From Candidatus Heimdallarchaeota archaeon LC_3 (GTDB lineage: Archaea; Asgardarchaeota; Heimdallarchaeia; Hodarchaeales; LC-3): DNA of 52,165 nt. Shown here in pieces: positions 44,179 to 52,165 of this stretch (position 1 is its first letter; every line of letters begins with the position of its first letter). The stretch lies in contig MDVS01000109.1 of assembly GCA_001940645.1 (NCBI GenBank), positions 1 to 52,165 on the forward strand, read 5' to 3'. The position numbers and the translations under genes were made by a program. Under the pieces are notes generated by a model. That model was not told the DNA's origin, ran no database searches, and worked only from the letters and a program-made list of their open reading frames with translations.

Positions 44179-46523
44179 TGACTACTGAAAAAAAAGAATT
44201 CTTACCTTTTACTGGAAAAGTAGTGAATCAGAGTGTAGAAAAGGTTGATTCGCTCCAATTAGCTATGGGTAAACCATCTTACGTCGCTGATATGCATCTT
44301 TCTGGCATGTTATATGCTAAATGTCTTTGGAGTCCACATGCTCATGCAAAGATTAAAAGTATTGATACATCAAAAGCTGAAGCATTATCAGGAGTAAAAT
44401 GTGTTTTAACTTACAAAAATGTTCCAAGAATACCACATACGACTGCTGGTCAAGGTTTTCCTGAACCTTCCCCATACGACAATTTCATATTAGATAACAA
44501 GGTTCGATATGTTGGAGATCGGGTTGCTGCAGTAGCAGCTGAATCTCTAGAAATCGCTGAAAAAGCAGTTAGACTCATTAATGTTGATTACGAAGTTTTA
44601 CCAGCTATTCTTGATCCTGAAAAGGCAATGGATAAGGATGCTCCCGTTATTCATGATCAAAAACCAACTATTCCAATTCCTGTCTTCTATGAACCTGAAA
44701 ATAATCATGTATCACATATCGATTTTTCTTTTGGAGATGTTGAGGAGGAAATAAAAAAATCTGATTTTTCCTTTGAGAGGAAATTTAAGACTCATTACGC
44801 TCAACATTGCCCAATAGAACCTCACGTTTGCATGGCTTACTATGATGAGCGTGATAGAATAGTAGTACGAACTTCTACACAAGTGCCTTTTCATGCTAGA
44901 AGAATAACTGCCCAAGCGTTAGATATCCCAGTTAAATCATTACGAATGATTAAACCTCGTATTGGAGGTGGATTCGGTGCCAAACAGGAAGTTCTCCTAG
45001 AACAACTTGTTACTCTGATGGTTATGAGAACAAAAAGACCTGTTCTCCTAGAATTTACACGCAAAGAAGAATTCATCTCCTCTAGAACCAGACATTCACA
45101 GATTGTATGGATGCGTGGAGGAGTGAATAAAGATGGCACTATTAATGGTTTAGATATGAAAGTATTGTCTAACACAGGTGCTTATGGAACTCACGGCTTG
45201 ACGGTTATGAGTAATTGTGGATCAAAAGTTCTTCCTCTATATAAAACTAAATCTGTTGGTTTTACTGGAGATACTGTTTATACTAATCTTCCTGTTGGAG
45301 GTGCTTACCGTGGATACGGTGCTACTCAAGCTGCCTTCGCGATGGAAGTATTAATTGATGAAATGGCTGAAAAAATAGGCATGGATCCTGCTGAGTTCCG
45401 TCTTTTAAATCACATTAAAACAGGTGAAGGTTCTCCTGTCTTTAAAGCTTTAGGTGAAGGAAAAGCAGGTGTTGAACAAACAATTAGTAGTTGTGGATTA
45501 TCTGAGTGTATTACATTAGGTAGGGAAGAAATTCAATGGAAGGATAAACGTAGTAAACCTAATACAGATAAATCTTATATTAAACGGGGCCTTGGGTTAG
45601 CATGTTTAATGCAAGGATCTGCTATCCCTGAGGTTGATATGGGGGCCGCTTATGCAAAAATCAATGATGATGGATCCTTTAATCTTCAAGTTGGTGCTAC
45701 AGATCTTGGGACAGGTTCTGATACTGTATTAGCACAAATTTTTGCTGAAGAGGTAGGCATTTCTGTTACAGATGTCATAGTATATTCATCTGATACTGAT
45801 ATGACTCCTTTTGATGTTGGTGCTTACGCATCTTCAACAACTTATTTATCGGGTATGGCTGTTAAAAAAGCAGGTTCTATGATTAAAAAACAAATTCTGG
45901 ATGTTGCATCAAAAATGATCAGTGGAACACCCGGAGAGCTAGATATCGATAATAGTACAGTAACTAATCCAAAGGGTGAAAGGGTTACTTTAGGAGAAAT
46001 AGCCCTACACAGTCTGTATGCCGAAGATCAATTTCAAATTCAAGGAATTGCCTCTCACATAACACATGAATCACCTCCACCATTTGCTGCTCATTTTGCA
46101 GAAGTAGAGGTTGATATAGAAACTGGTCAAGTCAAAGTAACCAAATACATAGCTGCAGTTGATTGTGGGACTGCAATTAATCCTAAATTAGCTGAAGGAC
46201 AAACAGAAGGAGCTGTGGCAAACGGTATTAGTTATGCTTTAACTGAAGAGTTTATCTTCAATAAGAATGGCCGAATGTTAAACCCTAACTGGGATGATTA
46301 TAAGATTTTCTCCATTGTAGATATGCCTGAATTAAAAACAATATTGGTTCCGACTTATGAGCCATCAGGTCCTTTTGGAGCAAAGAGTATTTCAGAAATT
46401 AATATTAATGGTCCTATGCCAGCAATAGCGAATGCTATTTATGATGCAGTAGGAGTAAGATTGAATGATCCTCCTTTTACTCCAGAAAAAGTTTTAAACG
46501 CGATTAAATCAAAAAGCACTTAA
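44178..46523 (+). CDS. Molybdenum hydroxylase catalytic subunit (XdhD-like)
   Basis: 781-aa molybdopterin subunit. The cofactor loops are IGGGFGAKQ (residues 262-270) and the AYRGYGATQ motif (near 376). QHCPIEPH lies at 209-216, and the catalytic Glu is in AKSISEININGP (near 739). The AYRGYGATQ segment differs from the AYRCSFR loop of CO dehydrogenase, so this is not CODH. It also differs from the FRGFGGPQ of the purine enzyme at 13074. Purine hydroxylases such as XdhD, nicotinate or aldehyde enzymes are the options. It starts inside the FeS gene stop (TAATG). Confidence 0.88.
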   Translation: MTTEKKEFLPFTGKVVNQSVEKVDSLQLAMGKPSYVADMHLSGMLYAKCLWSPHAHAKIKSIDTSKAEALSGVKCVLTYKNVPRIPHTTAGQGFPEPSPYDNFILDNKVRYVGDRVAAVAAESLEIAEKAVRLINVDYEVLPAILDPEKAMDKDAPVIHDQKPTIPIPVFYEPENNHVSHIDFSFGDVEEEIKKSDFSFERKFKTHYAQHCPIEPHVCMAYYDERDRIVVRTSTQVPFHARRITAQALDIPVKSLRMIKPRIGGGFGAKQEVLLEQLVTLMVMRTKRPVLLEFTRKEEFISSRTRHSQIVWMRGGVNKDGTINGLDMKVLSNTGAYGTHGLTVMSNCGSKVLPLYKTKSVGFTGDTVYTNLPVGGAYRGYGATQAAFAMEVLIDEMAEKIGMDPAEFRLLNHIKTGEGSPVFKALGEGKAGVEQTISSCGLSECITLGREEIQWKDKRSKPNTDKSYIKRGLGLACLMQGSAIPEVDMGAAYAKINDDGSFNLQVGATDLGTGSDTVLAQIFAEEVGISVTDVIVYSSDTDMTPFDVGAYASSTTYLSGMAVKKAGSMIKKQILDVASKMISGTPGELDIDNSTVTNPKGERVTLGEIALHSLYAEDQFQIQGIASHITHESPPPFAAHFAEVEVDIETGQVKVTKYIAAVDCGTAINPKLAEGQTEGAVANGISYALTEEFIFNKNGRMLNPNWDDYKIFSIVDMPELKTILVPTYEPSGPFGAKSISEININGPMPAIANAIYDAVGVRLNDPPFTPEKVLNAIKSKST

Positions 46524-46706
46524 TTCTTTACATGTGGATGATCTCAAAATTTTTTTTAGTCTGATCATGCAACTGAAACCCAAATAGTAATGATGAAAAA
46601 GCTATCTCGGACGCTCAGTAATTACCTGATACTTCTCTAAGATTGAAATGGTTAATTATAGCATTCCAAGTCTAATTATTCACTTGTTATTAAAGAATTG
46701 CGTTAT

Positions 46707-48068
46707 TTAATCAATCAGTTGAAATTCAAAAATAAAGCATGTTCCTTTAGAAAAATCTTCTGGATCTGTATTTTCGATTCTTATTTTCCCTCTGTATCTT
46801 TCAGTTAAAGTTTTTATAATAAAAAGTCCTAATCCTGATCCTTTCCCATCTTTCCTAAACTGAGTGTAACGGTCTAGTAATTCTTCTCTTTTTTTGTTTT
46901 TAATTCCTTTACCAAAGTCGCATACAGACAAAAGAAGTTTATTGTCTTTGGATTTCTGAGATTTAACCTCTATTACTACATTTTCTTTCTGATCATTTTT
47001 GACAGAGTTTGTGAATAAGTTTAGAAGAAATTGATCAAAGAGGGAATCAGCTACAATGGTTTCTACTAGTAAATTAGGTTTTATTTCTATTTTCTTTTTT
47101 GGAAATAGTTGTTCTACAGTAATATAGACTCGTTTTATGGATTCTTCGATCGAAATTGGTCGTAACTGGTAGTCATAATCCAACCTTGTTTTCATTAAAG
47201 TTGAAATGGTATTGACAAGATTATTTGCTCTCAAACTTCCTAATCGTGAATTTAACAGCATTTTTTTAGTATTTTCTTCTTCGATATCCTCTATAGCCAT
47301 TTCTAAGTAACCATTGATGGCTGTAAAATAATTCGAAAGATCGTGAGTTGTTAAATCAAGTAATAACTGCATCTGTTCGTTTTCGTGTTTTAGCTGTTTC
47401 CAGTCTCGAATTTTTCTTTGAGATTCGGGAATTACTATAAAAGATGAAATAATAATTACTTGGCCTATAAGTGGAGTTCCGTACCTTAATAATGTTGATT
47501 CTCCTATGAAAATAGTAATCATAACATTTAATCCGATTCCAAATATCGAGAACAGCAATCCGAATAAAATTAATGTAATTTTATCTTGCCATTCTGTTTT
47601 TAGATCGTATAGTCTGTAGTATTCATAAGCTGCTCCCGATAATAGAATTACTATAATTGTGTCCCATAAAATTATATTTGCATAAACTCCCAATCTGGGG
47701 TAAATAATTAGAACGCCTACAGTAGAAAAAATTGTAAAAACTATCCAAATTATAGAACCTAATCGATTAATAGCGTTTTTTCCAAAGAAAATATGTTTAG
47801 CAGAAAAATATATTCCAGATGGTGCGAGTATTAAAAAAACAGTCCCTATTTGCCAAAAAAATTCCCCTAAGCCTTCTTGTCCGAGGAGAACATACGATCC
47901 TCCAAGGAATGAGAGAAATGTGGCAATCCCAAAAGTAAATGGAGTAAAAGCAAATGCATAATTAACCCGATTTTTTGAATCTCGAAGAATAAAATAAATA
48001 CTAATAAAAAATATAAATGTAAAAATCAGAGCTATTAGACTTGTCATATCGGTAGAAGCTAGTTGCAT
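46707..48068 (-). CDS. Membrane sensor histidine kinase
   Basis: 453 aa. Seven to eight N-terminal helices fill the first 220 residues (for example LIALIFTFIFFISIYFILRD, FTPFTFGIATFLSFLGG). A dimerisation helix contains the H-box LLDLTTHDLSNYFTAINGYL. The ATPase domain has the N-box LLNLFTNSVKND, G1 VCDFGKGIKN and G2 GKGSGLGLFIIKTL. It would sense a membrane or small-molecule signal and phosphorylate a regulator. The REC-PAS protein at 49282 lies in the same direction about 1.2 kb upstream, separated by a broken TPR gene, and could be a partner. Confidence 0.88.
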   Translation of the reverse strand: MQLASTDMTSLIALIFTFIFFISIYFILRDSKNRVNYAFAFTPFTFGIATFLSFLGGSYVLLGQEGLGEFFWQIGTVFLILAPSGIYFSAKHIFFGKNAINRLGSIIWIVFTIFSTVGVLIIYPRLGVYANIILWDTIIVILLSGAAYEYYRLYDLKTEWQDKITLILFGLLFSIFGIGLNVMITIFIGESTLLRYGTPLIGQVIIISSFIVIPESQRKIRDWKQLKHENEQMQLLLDLTTHDLSNYFTAINGYLEMAIEDIEEENTKKMLLNSRLGSLRANNLVNTISTLMKTRLDYDYQLRPISIEESIKRVYITVEQLFPKKKIEIKPNLLVETIVADSLFDQFLLNLFTNSVKNDQKENVVIEVKSQKSKDNKLLLSVCDFGKGIKNKKREELLDRYTQFRKDGKGSGLGLFIIKTLTERYRGKIRIENTDPEDFSKGTCFIFEFQLID

Positions 48069-48395
48069 AAATTTTCCTTTAGCCTTCGAATTAATTTTCT
48101 GTTTAATTTAAGATTATAATTATAGTTGGCTAAAGAATACCTCAATAAGTATTAAACAGTCATTAAGCCATTCTTTCATTAAATTAAATTTTTTTAATTG
48201 GAATTTATATTGTAAATAATCATTCATTTACATTTATAAACTTATTTTAAAAAAGATAATATTATTCATCAATTAAATTTACGTTGAGTAAGAAAAACAA
48301 CTATAAAAATTAATTTTCTTATAAATGAGTTAATTGTTGATTTAGGAGGAAAGATTATTTATTCTTTCTAATCTATCTGGCTCATTTTTTACTAG
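48069..48395. other. Gene-free AT-rich stretch
   Basis: Upstream of the histidine kinase no ORF with coding character is seen. It contains the kinase promoter on the minus strand and the downstream flank of the decayed TPR gene. Confidence 0.4.
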
Positions 48396-49226
48396 CTAGA
48401 TATCTTTTGATAATAATTCGTAAGCTATTGTGAATGCTTCTTTGGATTTTTCTTTTTTCTCTTTTAATAAATACAATTCTCCAAGTTCTTCATAATTGTA
48501 TCCTCCTCTACCTATGCTTGCTTCTTCTCTCTCTTTTTTTATTTCCAATTGGATTTCCATAGCTTTTTCGGTTTCATCAATTTCCCGATAAGTTCGTGCA
48601 ATTGTCCATTTTGCTATTAATTCTCTCTCCTTATTTTTTCTTATTTTATGGAATTCATATCCCTTTTTGACAACTCCAACGTTTTATCAAAATCTTTTAG
48701 TTCAAAATATGCCCATCCAAGATTATTGTATAATGAACCCAACTATCCTTTTGCATGATCATTATTTGATTTTTCAGCTATTTCCATAGCTTTTAAATTC
48801 CATTCAATTTGTTTTTCCGGAACTTCAACAATTGCTAACATATGCTGCATCAATAGCATAAAAATCTTCATCTAAGGTTTGTGTTAAAGTTTATGATTCC
48901 AAAAATAAATTAAAGGATTTATCTTTTTGTTTACTACTGTTAAAGGTTCTCCCTCTCTCTAATAGATATTTAACTTTAGCAACTTGGGTTTCTTCAGTTA
49001 ACGAAGCTTTTACTTGATCAAGATACTCGTGTGCCTTTTCAAACTGTTGTTGTAAACCATTAGTCCTAGTTATTTGTGTCAATAATTCCAAGTGATATTT
49101 TTTATTATCTGAACCTCTTGCTTTAGGTAAAATTGACAAGAACTTTTCTTGAGTTTCTTCAGGCTCTCCATAATTCCATAATTTATCAAAATTTGGAAGT
49201 TCCTTATTTTTTTTAGTCATTTTCAA
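48396..49226 (-). pseudogene. TPR protein gene, multiply broken
   Basis: Minus-strand remains of a tetratricopeptide protein of about 275 aa. An intact first part (111 codons, MTKKNKELPNFDKLWNYGEP, then FEKAHEYLDQVKASLTEE) ends with a stop after SFNLFLES. TPR-like pieces continue in other frames: IEWNLKAMEIAEKSNNDH, then a TAG in place of a sense codon, LYNNLGWAYFELKDFDKTLE, then after another shift KWTIARTYREIDETEKAMEI and GGYNYEELGELYLLKEKKEK to a stop at 48398-48396. At least two stops and two frameshifts rule out a sequencing slip as the only cause. Confidence 0.75.
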
Positions 49227-49281
49227 TTACACATTTCATATAGAGAATGATTTGAAATCCCATTCTTCAGGGTGGGGTAGT

Positions 49282-50874
49282 TCACTTATGTTCCTCTTCT
49301 CTGACTATTGCTAATACATTATTATCGGTATATACAATCATTCTTGCTTCGTATCGTCTTAATTTTTTATCCACTTCTAATGAATATTCAAAATATTGAG
49401 TTTTTTTCTCTTTTAATGTTTTTTCGATATAAATTTTAGTTAAATCCGCAATTGGTTTTGGTAATATTTCTGATACATTCTTTCCTAGAAAATCTCTAGG
49501 AGGAATTAATAAATTATTTACATTACCCAAGTAATTTATATAATCACCCTTCTTATTGAATTGGAAAATCATATCTGGAATTACGTTAATTATTGATTGA
49601 GTTTTTCTTTCACTTTCATGTAAATCGGTAACATCAATGTACTTTGTCCAAACTCTAGCAAAACTTTCTTTATATTCACTAGGAACTACGTGGACGATAT
49701 TTACGAATTTTTTGTTACCTTTTCCAGTTAGAAAAAAAACCGAATTAGATTGTTCTAGTTTTCCTCTATGAATATTAATAAGTTGTCTAATAAATCCTTC
49801 AAGTGGTTTTGGTTGATCCAAATATTTTAGTGGTATTAAATCTTCAAACTGATCTCTTGTAGAAACTTCCATTAATTTAAGAGCTGCTTCATTAACCATT
49901 GTGAGTTTAATCATCTTTGCTATTTTGAAAACTTCTTTTGGATTCAATTCCAGATATCTTTTTAAATTATCAACTCCCTTCTCTTCTAACTCTAGTAAAT
50001 ATTTCTTTACAAATGAGTAATCCCTTTCGGCCTGAGCAATAGGTGTTTGTTCAAATATACTTCTGAATTTTTCTTCACTTTCTCTTAAGAAATTTTCCAT
50101 TTCTTTTCGCTTTGTGATAACATCAGTAATCACCATAATTTGATTAATTTCATTACTTTTTTTCATTGGAATAAATCTAGCATCGATAAAATTCCCGATT
50201 TTTGTTTTATATTCTCCTCTAGTAATAGTTTCATAAGTAATTGATTTGAAAAAGGCTTTTTTAGTAGAACTCACGTGTTCTTCATCCATATAATCAAAAA
50301 AACAAGTTCCAATGGTCTCTTCCAATTTATAAGGGGGGATTACGTGGTTTGCAAAAAGAATTTTTCCAAGTTTGTCTAATATTAAAACAATTATGGGTAA
50401 ATTTTCTACTAAACCGCGATATTTCTCTTCATTTTCATGGAAAGCTTCTTCTGTTCTTTTTTGTTTTGTTACTGATTGTATAGCATGGAATAATTCATGA
50501 TATTGACTTTCAAAATCAAGTCCTTTGTTGATATAATAATTTGCACCGAGATTTAAAGCTTTAATTGCTACTTTTTCCCTTCCTCTTCCTGTGAATATGA
50601 TAAAAGGTATGTCATTCTTTAATTGGGTACGTAGCTTATTTAGTACTTCTAATCCATTCATTTCAGGCATTTCATAATCTGCAACTATAACATCAAATTT
50701 TTCTTCTTTTAATTTGTCAAATATTAACACAGGATTGTTTATGCTGTTATAATCTAGTTGAATTATTGCCTCCTTATTGTGATGCTCGACAAATCTTTTC
50801 GTTATCATTAAAATATCCGGTTCATCGTCTAAGTGCAAAACCTTCACTGGATCATTTAAGAAATTTTCATTCAA
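49282..50874 (-). CDS. REC-PAS multi-domain signalling protein without kinase domain
   Basis: 530 aa. The receiver domain covers residues 8-125: acidic pair in LHLDDEPDI, phosphoacceptor Asp in DVIVADYEMPEMNGLEVL, Thr in IIFTGRGRE, and Lys in NYYINKGLD. Three PAS-type regions follow: about 145-255 (YRGLVENLPIIVLILDKLGK), about 265-420 (FRSIFEQTPIAQAERDYSFV) and 425-528 (IINVIPDMIFQFNKKGDYIN). The protein stops there with no HisKA/HATPase, unlike many archaeal REC-PAS kinases. The apparent start is TTG 50874. It could relay to the membrane kinase at 46707. Confidence 0.85.
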   Translation of the reverse strand: MNENFLNDPVKVLHLDDEPDILMITKRFVEHHNKEAIIQLDYNSINNPVLIFDKLKEEKFDVIVADYEMPEMNGLEVLNKLRTQLKNDIPFIIFTGRGREKVAIKALNLGANYYINKGLDFESQYHELFHAIQSVTKQKRTEEAFHENEEKYRGLVENLPIIVLILDKLGKILFANHVIPPYKLEETIGTCFFDYMDEEHVSSTKKAFFKSITYETITRGEYKTKIGNFIDARFIPMKKSNEINQIMVITDVITKRKEMENFLRESEEKFRSIFEQTPIAQAERDYSFVKKYLLELEEKGVDNLKRYLELNPKEVFKIAKMIKLTMVNEAALKLMEVSTRDQFEDLIPLKYLDQPKPLEGFIRQLINIHRGKLEQSNSVFFLTGKGNKKFVNIVHVVPSEYKESFARVWTKYIDVTDLHESERKTQSIINVIPDMIFQFNKKGDYINYLGNVNNLLIPPRDFLGKNVSEILPKPIADLTKIYIEKTLKEKKTQYFEYSLEVDKKLRRYEARMIVYTDNNVLAIVREEEHK

Positions 50875-51032
50875 AATGAAAAACCGTTAAAAAAAAAGTT
50901 CGTAACATGAAGATTAAATCAAAGTTTTTAATCATTACTGACATTAACCAAAATAATTCTAAACAGGATATTTTTTTGACAAGGAAAATTAAAAAAAAAA
51001 TTATTGAAAAAAAGAATATCTATTAGAAAAAA

Positions 51033-52037
51033 TTATGGTTTGGTTCTATTCTTTATTAACATTGTTAATAATGCTTTTTGAGCATGTAAACGATTCTCTG
51101 CTTGATCCCAAACAGCACTTTGTGGACCATCAATAACTTCATCCTCAACCTCAAGACCTCTATCACAAGGTAAACAGTGCATGTAAATAGCACTTTTATG
51201 AGCCATTTTCATACGATTTTGAGTCATTTTCCAATCTTTATTAGGAGCTTGAAGATCTTCCGCCTTTTTCATATCTGGCATTACTGATAATGGACCCCAG
51301 TTTTTAGGATACAATACATGTGCGCCTTCAATTGCTTCATCCATATCATTAGTTATATTAAATGATCCATCAGCTTGGTTTGCGTTTGTTTTTGCTTGAT
51401 TTATAATATTTGGATCTAGTTCAAAACCTTTGGGGTGAGCTAAGGTAACATTCATGCCTAATCTTGTCATCATTAAGACCAATGATTGGGGAACAGCTAC
51501 AGGTCTAATATAATTCCCATAGGCCCATGAAATCGTAAATTTCTTTCCACGTAACCCTTCTGCGCCAAATCTTTCACGAATAGTCATCCAATCAGCTAAG
51601 GTCTGACAGGGATGATACATATCATCTTCCATGTTAATAATTGGAACACCATTTTTAGCATACTCCCGAAGAACGTAATTACCTTCTCCATATTTATCTT
51701 TGACGAAACAGTATCTTACACTTATAGCGTCACCATAACGGGCTAGAACAGCTCCTGTATCCTTAGTTGCCTCTCCAACTGAAGTTTGTAATGCGCCTGG
51801 ATTAAGTGTATGTGTTTCTCCACCTAACTGGGTCATCGCAGTCATAAAACTAGCTCTTGTTCTAGTAGATGAATTATAAAATATAGAAAATAATGCTTTT
51901 CCATCTAAAACATTAGTGTGGGAAATTCCAGCATTTCGTTCTAGTTTATATCGATCTGCTAGATTTATAACAGAATTTAATGCTTGCATAGACCATTCTT
52001 GACAAGTTATCATATCTTTAGGAAATATTGACTCCAT
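51033..52037 (-). CDS. Knotted carbamoyltransferase, YgeW/AOTCase-like
   Basis: 334-aa carbamoyltransferase. The carbamoyl-phosphate loop is FYNSSTRTRASF (S57-T-R-T-R61), and HPCQTLADW lies at 142-150. The middle part SWAYGNYIRPVAVPQ (170-184), MTRLGMNVTLAHPKGFELDP and VLYPKNWGP (241-249) follow YgeW and acetylornithine carbamoyltransferase, whose proline-rich loop forms a trefoil knot. Ornithine carbamoyltransferase instead has a DxxxSMG loop, absent here. The C-terminus HCLPCDRGLEVEDEVIDGPQ is OTC-like. YgeW belongs to the E. coli purine-degradation cluster. The amino acceptor is not known. An arginine-biosynthesis role is less likely, and no arg genes are adjacent. Confidence 0.85.
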   Translation of the reverse strand: MESIFPKDMITCQEWSMQALNSVINLADRYKLERNAGISHTNVLDGKALFSIFYNSSTRTRASFMTAMTQLGGETHTLNPGALQTSVGEATKDTGAVLARYGDAISVRYCFVKDKYGEGNYVLREYAKNGVPIINMEDDMYHPCQTLADWMTIRERFGAEGLRGKKFTISWAYGNYIRPVAVPQSLVLMMTRLGMNVTLAHPKGFELDPNIINQAKTNANQADGSFNITNDMDEAIEGAHVLYPKNWGPLSVMPDMKKAEDLQAPNKDWKMTQNRMKMAHKSAIYMHCLPCDRGLEVEDEVIDGPQSAVWDQAENRLHAQKALLTMLIKNRTKP

Positions 52038-52165
52038 TGTAACGATTCACCTTAATTTGGTTAATTAATTCTTTATAAACAAATTATAAACGTAAATATT
52101 TCTAAGATAAATGAGAAATAAAATCTTTAGAATTGAATAATGAGTGATGGAGTAAATAAGAAAAT

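Noticed and set aside
42869..46523. Aerobic CO dehydrogenase (coxMSL) because gene order is FAD-FeS-Mo
   Set aside because: The molybdenum subunit has AYRGYGATQ instead of the AYRCSFR active-site loop with its Cu-binding Cys, so it is another hydroxylase.
46524..46706. tRNA or small RNA between the hydroxylase operon and histidine kinase
   Set aside because: No cloverleaf, T-loop sequence or strong hairpin was found there or in the other gaps; no CRISPR-like spaced repeats were seen either.
51033..52037. Ornithine carbamoyltransferase ArgF
   Set aside because: The ornithine SMG loop is missing and the central region follows YgeW/acetylornithine carbamoyltransferase.

Overview
The window is AT-rich (roughly 30% GC by eye), densely packed, and looks archaeal. 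The signs are TATA boxes placed 25-35 nt upstream of start codons with no leader (leaderless transcripts), a glycosylation-rich secreted protein with a C-terminal anchor, a sugar-binding protein ending in a PGF-CTERM-like sorting tail instead of a lipobox, an archaeal SsoPTP-type phosphatase, and histidine-kinase/REC-PAS genes of archaeal style. Gene content and style suggest an Asgard archaeon, perhaps a Heimdallarchaeia-like lineage. That placement is inference: no rRNA or ribosomal protein gene is present to confirm it.

Layout. 1-7.6 kb: mixed housekeeping and accessory genes (two aldo/keto reductases, a secreted protein, GNAT, EamA transporter, Sfp-type PPTase, an iodotyrosine-deiodinase-like flavoprotein, a DHH phosphoesterase, a CoA-binding protein). 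7.8-10.7 kb: threonine synthase, then a convergent arsenic pair (thioredoxin-type ArsC and ACR3). 10.8-17.8 kb: a purine-type xanthine dehydrogenase operon with a divergent MocA-like cytidylyltransferase, an ABM-fold protein and an SsnA/guanine-deaminase-like amidohydrolase. 18.2-26.1 kb: a HipA-like kinase, an unusual ABC importer (fused double permease, two different ATPases, DUF47/PhoU-like protein) and two unknown membrane or secreted proteins. 26.1-41 kb: a carbohydrate island with a GH13_18 phosphorylase, three glycosyltransferases, a complete MalEFGK-type ABC importer with enlarged permeases, and a GH4 glycosidase. 41.2-46.5 kb: cupin, protein phosphatase, and a second molybdenum hydroxylase operon led by a MoaD/ThiS-like ubiquitin-fold protein. 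46.7-52 kb: sensor kinase, a decayed TPR gene, a REC-PAS protein, and a knotted carbamoyltransferase resembling YgeW.

How the genes may work together. Two molybdenum hydroxylases, MocA, an SsnA-like aminohydrolase, a YgfM-like FAD subunit and a YgeW-like carbamoyltransferase are the parts seen in the E. coli ygeW-ygfJ-ssnA-ygfM-xdhD purine-degradation cluster. Here they are spread over about 41 kb. Anaerobic purine use is the most interesting working hypothesis for the window. The sugar island looks like uptake and phosphorolysis or hydrolysis of a glucoside. Several broken genes (TPR protein, small membrane proteins, short coding relics) show ongoing gene decay or local sequence errors.
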